A stretch of 64,000 nucleotides of DNA from Callorhinus ursinus (lineage: Eukaryota > Chordata > Mammalia > Carnivora > Otariidae): contig NW_020312858.1 in the NCBI RefSeq assembly GCF_003265705.1, positions 6,270,596-6,334,595 on the forward strand, read 5' to 3'. Position 1 is the stretch's first letter, and the number at the start of each line of letters is the position of its first letter. Under the pieces are notes generated by a model. It worked only from the letters and a program-made list of their open reading frames with translations. It made no database searches and was not told the origin of the DNA. Shown in pieces: positions 56,801-64,000 of the stretch. A program made the position numbers and the translations under genes.

Positions 56801-57224
56801 ACAAGTAAAACAAGGAGAAGGCGCCCATGTGCACACATTCACCCGCGTGTGTGCACACGCAGTCTTGCTAGTGGGCCCAGCTAGGTCTAAGTGCTGTGGA
56901 CACAAAGATAGAGCAAGGAGCACGTCTGGGTGGTGGGGCAGGGAGGCGGGGGACTTGGCTCTTTTAGTTGGGGGTCACCGGGGAAGCCTTCTTGGCTGGG
57001 AGGTGAGCAGATGTCTGAACAAACAAGCTACAGTCATGTGATCATGGAGGTCCCCGTAATGTTTACAACAGCCTAGGGAGCATTAACACCATCAGTAGCT
57101 TTAAAAAATGACTTTCTTTTAATAGAGGAGGAGTCTGAGGCCAGACCAGGTCTGGCATCCAGGACTGTGTGATGTCCCCCAGAGCAGAACACATCATGGT
57201 TCCATGTGAAGGATCTGGGTTTTG
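56801..57224. other. Unassigned single-copy DNA
   Basis: Nothing recognised. Confidence 0.35.
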
Positions 57225-57425
57225 CCGTCCAGCTCCCCTGCTCCCTTGCTCCCCCACTCCCTCGCTGGATGAACTTGAGCAAGTTGGGACCTCTCCGTGT
57301 CTTAGTTTCTTCTTCTGTAAGATGGGGATTGACACAGTCCCTGCCTTGTTGAAATGTGATGACAATGAAATGGTTGGCTCAGTGCCTGGCCCTAGGCTGG
57401 GACCCAGTGAATAGAAGCAGTTACA
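57225..57425 (+). mobile_element. MIR
   Basis: 'gaacttgagcaagttgggac', 'cttagtttcttcttctgtaa', 'gatggggattgacacagtcc' and 'ggctcagtgcctggccctag' follow the sense MIR in order. Confidence 0.85.
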
Positions 57426-58694
57426 CAATACTGCCTATGATCCGTCAAAGGAGATGGGGACAGACCCCTAAGCCACCTGGCGGACAAAAGCGAAGTCTGA
57501 TGACTTGCTTGTGGGGAACTCGCTGACCTCCTTCATCTGTGCCAAGGGCTCAGGGAGACTTACTCTGCAGCAAAGGAGGATTTTCCTGTGTGCTCGGGTA
57601 GGCAGTCTTGGGATGCGGGCTGGGATTCCTCCTCTAGCTCCCTTGGGTCTCTGTTGGTGGGGACTGATGCTGCTGTCGTGCCCTTTGGAGGTGGTCTGAG
57701 GGGGCCATTGAAGTTGCCCAGTGAGGGGGGAGGGAGAATTGCCCAAAACCACGTAGCAATTTGCCTTCCCTAAAAATTGTGCTGCTGAACACCTGAGTCC
57801 TGCCCCTCTCCCCACCCTCCCCAGCCGGCCCCTTTCTTCAAGAACACAGAGGGGAATGCGCTGGGGTGACAGAGCTCCTCAGGGCCGTGATGAATGGACT
57901 ATAGCTTTGGCCCTGAATGGCAATGTGGGCTCCTGGGAGCATGCACATGGAGCATGAGTTTTGCTCCACATAGAGGCCTCCATGGTCTCCCCTCCTGCTA
58001 ATATGAGGCTGGCTCTCAGACATCATCACTTTACCATGATAAGGCCACAGCCCCCAGCTGTAAGGAAGAGACAGCACAGGAGGGGTTCCTTGGCCCACTG
58101 CAGGGGCAGGGAGGGTGACCCACTCAGCCTGGCTTCTTTGGGACTTCCCTGCTTTTAGCACTGGAAGTCCCACGCAAATTGGGGTAGTTGGTTACTCTGG
58201 AAGCAGGGCTGATAGTCTGAATGACCTTCGTGTCTTTGGAAAACAATGCTGACCATCAGGCCCTACTCTGACCTCCTGAGGAGGAATCTCTGGGAGCGGA
58301 ATCCCGGAATCCGTGTCGTTCACAAGTTCCCCTGTGGTTCTAAGGGAGCCGGTTCTCTGTCAGGCCAAATGGTGGGTGGGAGCAACCCCGAAGCCCTCAC
58401 CAGTCACGGTGAGTGTCCTGCCCGGAGGAGATGGCCAAAATGTATCCCCAGGATGGACCTTCCTAAGGGAGGAGAGGGGAGGAGGTGGTGGGAAGGAGCT
58501 CTGAACTCCTCTTACTCTGAGACTGAGGACTGGTGGGGGGTGGTGAGGGGTGGGGAGGTGGCCCATCCAGCTCCTGTCACCAGATAATCATTAGGGGACA
58601 AGTAATGGGGTTTTGTCTTCCTTCTCTATGGACATCTGTAGCTTTCTAAAAGGAGCTCGCTCTGATAGCCGCCTCAAGAAAGAGCAGGGCTGAT
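57426..58694. other. Unassigned single-copy DNA
   Basis: Several 60- to 115-codon frames on both strands have no domain support. No gene called. Confidence 0.4.
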
Positions 58695-58865
58695 TTGGAG
58701 TTTATTCATTCATTTGTTCATGCATGTGTGAACGCACACTGTCCTTACCCCTTCAGGCATTTATTGGACAGCTGTTAGGTGCCAGTGTTGGTCCTGGTGG
58801 CAAGATACCATGGTGACTGAGGCCAACTAAGGGCCTCCCTTGGTGGAGTTTCAATTCTGGTGGGG
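58695..58865 (-). mobile_element. L2 3' end
   Basis: 'tttattcattcatttgttca', 'ggcatttattggacagctgt', 'taggtgccagtgttggtcct' and 'gtggagtttcaattctggtg' are the reverse complement of the L2 3' end. Confidence 0.85.
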
Positions 58866-59400
58866 GTCTGTGTAGCAACGGAAAGATCAGAAACTGAAGA
58901 GAGCACACGTTTCCCAAATCTGCTCTACCCTTCCCCACCCTACCTGGGGCTCCAGGAGGTCGGCAGTCAGCTCCCAAGGCTACCACCCCTCCTCTGCTGT
59001 TCCCATGGGCCAATGGGCGGCCTGGTCAGGGGATCAGAGGGATCACTGATGCCCTGGGTTGCTCCCTGCAGGGCCTCTGAGGAATGGCTGCCTCCCTCCA
59101 GCTTGGCTCCTGCCCAGTGGTCCTCTCTTCCAGCCACAGCTGTCCCCAGCTACCCTGTGGGCTGGGGACATAGTGGCCCCTCAGGGGTTCTAGCCCCAGG
59201 ACGCTGCACCAGTCTTCTGGGGCTCCTGACCCTGGCTCCCAGCGCTGGGCATGCCCCTTTAATACACACTCCTCAGTTACCCACATTGAGGGGGCCATCT
59301 CTTTCTTTCCGGGACCTTCACCAACACAACCCTGAAGTGCATCCGCATTCTCAAAAATAACAACTCAGTTCTGCAGACAAGAGTATCGTTGATTTTTAAA
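58866..59400. other. Unassigned GC-rich single-copy DNA
   Basis: The frame 58,860-59,360 (166 codons) has no recognised domain and starts inside L2. It is treated as chance. Confidence 0.4.
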
Positions 59401-60140
59401 GACACTTCTCACACCTAAAAGGAACATCACATTTATTATTGTGCCAGGGAGGAGGGTTTTATGCAACACTATGTTGACTATGAAGAAGTGGAAATGGCGA
59501 ACAAATGGGAAAAGCCATCTTACGTGTAATAAAATAAGTTACAAGTAAATGAGCATGAGATCTCCCTTCTGCTCTCTTAAACCCTCCTGCAGAGGTGTAA
59601 GTGAATCATTTAGGGAAATGTACCGAGAGCTTTAAAAATTGTATTCTTATGGATCAAACAGTACTTTTGTTAAGAGTTTCCACTTAAGGAAATAGTCAGA
59701 AACATAAAGATTTATGGGCAGAGATATTCATCATAGGATTATCTAATAGTGATAAATTGTGAGAATATATTCATATTCTACAAAAGAAAGTTGACTGAAG
59801 AAATCATGCTGCTTCTGGAAGGACATAGTCTCCGGCAAGAACTCCTCTGGCTCACATTTTGTCACGGTGCTAACTGCTTTGTGTGTGCGGACCCTCCTAA
59901 TCCTCCCAGTGGAAGCCGTGTGAGCCAGAAGGCCCTCGCAAGTGCTTGCTCAGGGAATGTGAGCTTTCATGGATTTTGAAAAATTGTTTTATAGAAAGGC
60001 TCTTACGTAACTACTGAGAGAATGATTTTGAAGAATATTGAAATATGCAAAAGTATTCATGGTATAAACTGAAAATAAGAATAGACAAAACCAGAATTTA
60101 GAATTTAGACATAGAGTAGTCCTCATTATTAAAGCATGAA
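59401..60140 (+). mobile_element. Ancient L1/HAL1 fragment
   Basis: 'aagagtttccacttaaggaa', 'atagtcagaaacataaagat', 'ttatgggcagagatattcat' and 'tgaaatatgcaaaagtattc' follow an old L1/HAL1 end. A GC-richer piece at 59,800-59,960 may be a later insertion or a spared unique segment. Confidence 0.55.
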
Positions 60141-60340
60141 GGACATACGCTAACATGACGAAAATGTCCGTATCTCGATGCTGTGATTGCTGTAGATGGG
60201 AATGTTTCTGTTAGTTTTCAAATGATTAAAAATAGATCATTATTAACTTGCTTCTCCCCTCCCCTCCCCAACATAGAGAAGTAAATGACAACAAAAACAC
60301 AAAATGGCCCACAATATCCCACATCCTAGGTATCTTTTGT

Positions 60341-60377
60341 ACACACACACACACACACACACGCACGCACACACACA
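60341..60377. repeat. (CA)n microsatellite
   Basis: About 18 CA units with two CG-containing units (acgcacgcac). Confidence 0.95.
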
Positions 60378-61585
60378 GTGACATATAAGCCTAGTTCTCA
60401 GTTTAAAACTGTACAAAAAGGTACAAAAACAAAACTGAAAGTCTTCCTTCTCATCCACAAGCCTCCCAAATGAAACCACTGATAATAAATCCTTTTGATT
60501 CATTGCAGGGTACATGCATATGCCAGCAGATCCAAGTTCTCTTCAAATAAGCTTGTATTGATTTTACAATCAGAAAATTGTAGCATGCACGTATTTGAAA
60601 TGTGGGCATTTTTACTGTCAGTCCCTCGAGTGGCAGACTGGGGTCCTGACCTGATTTAGAGGATGGGGAGGTTAGGCACCCCCTTGGAGGGGGACCCAGA
60701 ATGAATGTAATGGTCCTTGGCTTGGGATCTTTAGATCTTGGGTGGGCTCTGGAATTAGCACATCTCCTTGGTCCTCAGTTTCCCCATCAGAGGAATGGTA
60801 CACATACGGTACTGACACTTTCCTTTGGAACAATAATCAGCATTAAGACGCCAGTGTTGATCTCCAAGTTCAAGATTGGTGGTTGCTGTTGGGTCTTCAC
60901 GAGCGTTGCTACCAGCCACTTTTTCGTGTTCCAGAAAATTCTGGCTTCGGTTCTTCCCGAGGACCTAGGCACTCTTGACTTCCTTTCCCTTCTGCTTCCA
61001 GCTTCCTCCCCTTTCCTTCAAAGGAACTGAGTACATGTGTTTTCTATTACGTTTTCCTATCTCCCCCTCGCCCTGCTCCAACTTCCTTAGAATTTGGGTC
61101 ATTGATTGCATAAAAAACAAAACAAAACAGGGAACCATAGGGTTGAACACTCATATTGGGCAATACATACAATGTTCATAAAATTAACTGGAAACTCATT
61201 CTCTTGATGCAGTTCCCTACTCACTGAACTCATGTGACTTTTGAACAAATCACTCATACTCTTGAAGCTTCCCTTTGTTCTGTGTGCAGAAAGGGAATGC
61301 TCCATTGTCTTTGGTACACAGTGAGCCAGAATGTGTTGGTGCTAGAGAAACTTCCATCTTCTTAGTCCAGAGGATAGATGGAGTGGGGGGGGTTCACAGC
61401 AGCATTTGAAACCAGAGGTCACCGACTTCGTGTGGAGGGTTGAGCCATTTTACCAGAGCGTGTGCCATCAGGGAGCCAGGGTGAAATGGCTGCAGGAGTC
61501 TGCCCCGAGGTCCCGGGGGGGAGGCAGTACCAAGCTTTCCTCCACGAATCCATGGAGTTCATACTTTTTATTGGGTGTGTGTACA
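60378..61585. other. Unassigned, mostly single-copy DNA
   Basis: 60,380-60,620 is AT-rich and resembles an old L1 3' UTR weakly. The remainder has no recognised feature. Confidence 0.35.
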
Positions 61586-61589
61586 CAGC

Positions 61590-61800
61590 ACAGGATTCAA
61601 GGTCAGAAAGATTGGGCTGGAGTCCTTGCTCGTTACTCACCTGCTGAACGACCTTAGAAAGTCCTCACATGGCCAGGTTTTAGAGTCTTCTTCTGTAACA
61701 TGGGTACAATCTTCCCTTCCTTTCTGGACAGCTGTAATGACAATAAGATGAACTCATTGCAGCAAAAGCACTTTGCAGACACCACGATGTTAGGAGAATG
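61590..61800 (+). mobile_element. MIR
   Basis: 'caaggtcagaaagattgggc', 'gagtcttcttctgtaacatg', 'ggtacaatcttcccttcctt' and 'tgacaataagatgaactcat' give a diverged sense MIR. Confidence 0.6.
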
Positions 61801-61871
61801 TAAGGCATGTTCTGTTTTCGGATATTGGAAAATGAGCCCTATGGTAGTGAGAATAAAAATATCCCCTTCTT

Positions 61872-61989
61872 GGGGCACCTGGCTGCCTCCGTGCACAGAG
61901 CATGGAACTCTTGGTCTTGGGGTCATGAGCTCGAGCCCCACACTGGGGGTAGAGATTACTCAAATAAATAAATAAATAAGCTTTAAAAA
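61872..61989 (+). mobile_element. Short-type Can-SINE
   Basis: 'ggggcacctggctgcctccg', 'cttggtcttggggtcatgag', 'ctcgagccccacactggggg', 'tagagattactcaaataaat' and an AAAT tail. It is the same short subfamily as at 38.3 kb. No clean duplication was found. Confidence 0.92.
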
Positions 61990-62010
61990 GACCCTTCCCC
62001 TCATTTATTT

Positions 62011-62217
62011 ATTATTTATTTTTTTAAAAGATTTTATTTATTTATTTGACAGAGAGAGAGACAGTGAGAGAGGGAACACAAGAAGGGGAGTGGGAGAGGG
62101 AGAAGCAGGCTTCCCGCCGAGCAGGGAGCTTGATGCGGGGCTTGATCCCAGGACCCTGGGATCACGACACGAGCCAAAGGCAGAGGCCCAAGGACTGAGC
62201 CATCCAGGTGCCCCTCT
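62011..62217 (-). mobile_element. Can-SINE (arctoid SINEC type)
   Basis: 'aaaagattttatttatttat', 'gaagcaggcttcccgccgag', 'tgatcccaggaccctgggat' and inverted head 'gagccatccaggtgcccc'. A 10-bp duplication, tcatttattt, flanks it (62,001-62,010 and 62,218-62,227). It lies tail-to-tail with the preceding short SINE. Confidence 0.95.
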
Positions 62218-62254
62218 TCATTTATTTTTTTAATAAACATGATACATGTAAACA

Positions 62255-62470
62255 GTCTTTGTTATGTACCATGTAGCCTTCTAAGTACTTGATAAATATT
62301 AACACATTAAATTGCCCTAATTACCCAATGAAAAAGATACAACTATTGTCCCTGTTTCACAGATGAGAAAACTATGGCACAGAGAGAGTAAGTAACTTGC
62401 CCAAGGTCACGCAGCTACTGAGGGGCAGGATTGGAACCCAGGCCATCTAGCTCGAGAGCCCATGCTCTTC
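62255..62470 (-). mobile_element. MIR
   Basis: 'gtccctgtttcacagatgag', 'aagtaacttgcccaaggtca' and 'gcaggattggaacccaggcc' are a well-preserved antisense MIR. Confidence 0.92.
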
Positions 62471-62539
62471 AACATTTCTCACACTGTCTTCTTTGCTAGT
62501 GGTGTTTGGCATAGTAAGGATAACATGAGACTTGGAACG

Positions 62540-62665
62540 GGCTGCTGGTGGAGCTGAAAGCTGCCCCTTGCCTGTGCGGCCTTGAGAAGGTTAACTAACC
62601 TCTCTGAGCCTTGATGTCCTCATTTACAAAATGGGAATAGATATGCCCACATCATATAATTTTTG
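62540..62665 (+). mobile_element. MIR
   Basis: 'aactaacctctctgagcctt' and 'gtcctcatttacaaaatggg' are the sense MIR core, lying head-on with the antisense MIR just upstream. Confidence 0.8.
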
Positions 62666-63420
62666 CACAGGGTAAATCGAGGCACACTGGTCCACATGGA
62701 CACAATGAGTGTGCAAGGGGATGTGCGTTAGATTCGCATGCAGGGCCTGGACCCAGCCTCCGTCATGTACTTGGTTACTGATGGATTTTAGACTTTCCCA
62801 GGCTCAACCCTCTTCCTTCCCAGAGGGACATCCCATCCACGCCACATCCTTCAGAGAGTGCGGGACCCTGCTTACACCAGCACAACGCCCCCCCACCCGG
62901 GTCCTGCCCTGCAGAGTGGGGAGGGAAGCTCTGTTTCCATGCCTGAACACATTCAACAATTACAGTTTGTCAGCTCCAACAAGCCAGTTTTCAGAATCCT
63001 GTTTCCTTTAGGTTCCGTAGAACAACCATGACCCCACACTTTTCTGTCTACCTCCCCTTCCCAAAAACTTGCCAGTTAATGTTAGGGTTGGAGGGGAGGC
63101 TCTGATGAAGGCCTGCCCACGTGGGGTTAAGGTTACCAGCGGCCTCTGCCTCTGGCCAGACTCGCTGGGAATGGCAGTGGCCACTTCCCGAAGCTTGGTG
63201 GGAGCAGGAGCGCGGCCAGGGCAGTGGGCAGTGACCCGGCACAACGTCTCCAACATCTTGGGAGCCCCGCCTCGGCAGACCAGACCCACAGCCCAGGGTT
63301 TTTGCAAGAGAGGCAGTGAGTTTTATTCAGCGGTCTGGATAAAGTCTGAAGTGGTTATACTTTTCACAGCATTTTAACTTTAGAAATGGCCAGACACTTG
63401 CTGCAAAGACCTGACCAGGG
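62666..63420. other. Unassigned single-copy DNA
   Basis: GC-rich at 62,820-63,290. Overlapping frames on both strands (63,008-63,307 minus; 63,069-63,377 plus) have no domain support. Confidence 0.4.
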
Positions 63421-63424
63421 ATCT

Positions 63425-63495
63425 GACTGCCTGACTCAAGGCCCCTTTAAGGGATAAATGCTGACAGATTATCTCGATAAATAAGGATAATAAAT
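63425..63495. promoter_or_regulatory. Candidate GATA / AP-1-Maf motif cluster
   Basis: Within 70 bp: TGACTCA (63,432-63,438), a Maf half-site TGCTGAC (63,459-63,465), and four GATAA cores in 38 bp, at 63,453-63,457, 63,469-63,473 (as TTATC), 63,476-63,480 and 63,486-63,490. This resembles enhancers bound by GATA factors with NF-E2/AP-1, but motif density alone is weak evidence and no gene is in view. Confidence 0.3.
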
Positions 63496-64000
63496 CTAGC
63501 CACAGTTCTTTCCTCTCCATGAAAGGTATCACAAACCATGTATTGATTTTTTTTAAGAAAAGAAATAAGAAGTGTCTACCAATTAAGAATAAAACTAACA
63601 GTTTATTACACTCCAAGCTTTGAGGCAAATAGAGAGCAGAAAAACACTTGCTTTTGCCCCTTCTATTGAGACATGGTAATTAGGCAACTATGTAAATAAC
63701 CTTATATTAAAATCTGAGACAGGCTGTCATTTGCTCAGTTTTTGTGTTTTTGTTTTTTTCCCGGATTATAAAGATCAGTCAGTGCTCCCGCTTTTCTGAA
63801 TTTTGCAAAACTTTTTTCCCTTTTCTGGCCATTCTAAAAATGCTTAGTCTCTCCTTCTTTTGCTTTGAATGCGCTTCTCGAAAGACTCATCTTCTCACCT
63901 GTTTGCGAGATTTGCGGTCGAATGAGCGCTAAGAGATCCTTATTCACTTGTGTGTTCCGCAAGCCCCGACTAAGCACAAACCGCATGTGTTACTCCTTGT
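63496..64000. other. Unassigned single-copy DNA
   Basis: 63,740-64,000 is non-repetitive and unusually rich in intact CpGs near the end ('gcgagatttgcggtcgaatg'), so it may be part of a conserved element that continues outside the window. No exon could be supported. Confidence 0.35.

Noticed and set aside
1..64000. CRISPR array, operon, phage or plasmid feature
   Set aside because: No spaced direct repeats, no compact coding, and abundant mammalian SINE/LINE content rule out a prokaryotic interpretation.

Overview
The window is nuclear DNA of a carnivoran mammal, most likely a non-canid arctoid (bear, mustelid or seal group). The diagnostic signal is about ten copies of tRNA-Lys-derived Can-SINE. 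Their heads read GGGGCGCCTGGGTGGCTCAG on one strand or the other, and their bodies resemble the arctoid version rather than the dog or cat version. One carnivore L1 subfamily is present as a complete copy and two 5'-truncated copies. Older mammalian repeats (MIR, L2, ancient L1/HAL1, MER5A-like and other hAT elements, MaLR and ERV-L) fill much of the rest. I found no exon, tRNA gene, rRNA gene or CRISPR array of the host that I can support. The window reads as intergenic or deep-intronic sequence.

Layout. 1-15 kb: non-repetitive DNA with scattered MIR and L2 relics, an ancient L1 3' end (3.1-3.7 kb), two Can-SINEs (6.9 and 11.0 kb) and a solitary LTR (12.8 kb). 15.4-17.1 kb: a long CTTT microsatellite broken by a 100-N assembly gap, a truncated L1 and a Can-SINE, all minus strand and possibly one chimeric insertion. 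17-28 kb: hAT relics, an MLT1-type LTR, L2/MIR and two SINEs with clear target-site duplications. 28.3-30.9 kb: an ERV-L pol relic (integrase end plus dUTPase) next to a minus-strand MaLR LTR with internal sequence, the LTR being split by an L1 fragment and a SINE. 31-33.5 kb: AT-rich ancient L1/HAL1 sequence and a hAT relic. 34-45 kb: mostly unique DNA, with SINEs at 34.5, 38.3 and 38.5 kb and a candidate conserved element at 42.4-43.1 kb.

45,516-52,649 is the largest object: a 7.1-kb, structurally full-length L1 on the plus strand with a 19-bp perfect target-site duplication, CpG-rich 5' UTR, ORF1, ORF2, 3' UTR and poly(A) signal. Both ORFs are broken. ORF2 has also lost the SDH histidine of its endonuclease and carries Glu in place of the first catalytic Asp of its reverse transcriptase. 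A 1.1-kb copy of the same L1 family lies inverted 1.8 kb downstream (54,435-55,508) inside an old MIR. 55.5-64 kb: MIR, L2 and old L1 fragments, three more SINE/microsatellite features, and a cluster of GATA and AP-1/Maf-like motifs near 63.45 kb.

No undescribed biological system was identified. The notable items are structural: a SINE carrying a patch of ERV-L sequence, a head-only SINE with a perfect duplication, a possible L1/SINE chimera, the inverted L1 pair, the L1 catalytic-site changes and the motif cluster near 63.45 kb. Subfamily names are from recognition by eye and boundaries of old repeats are approximate.
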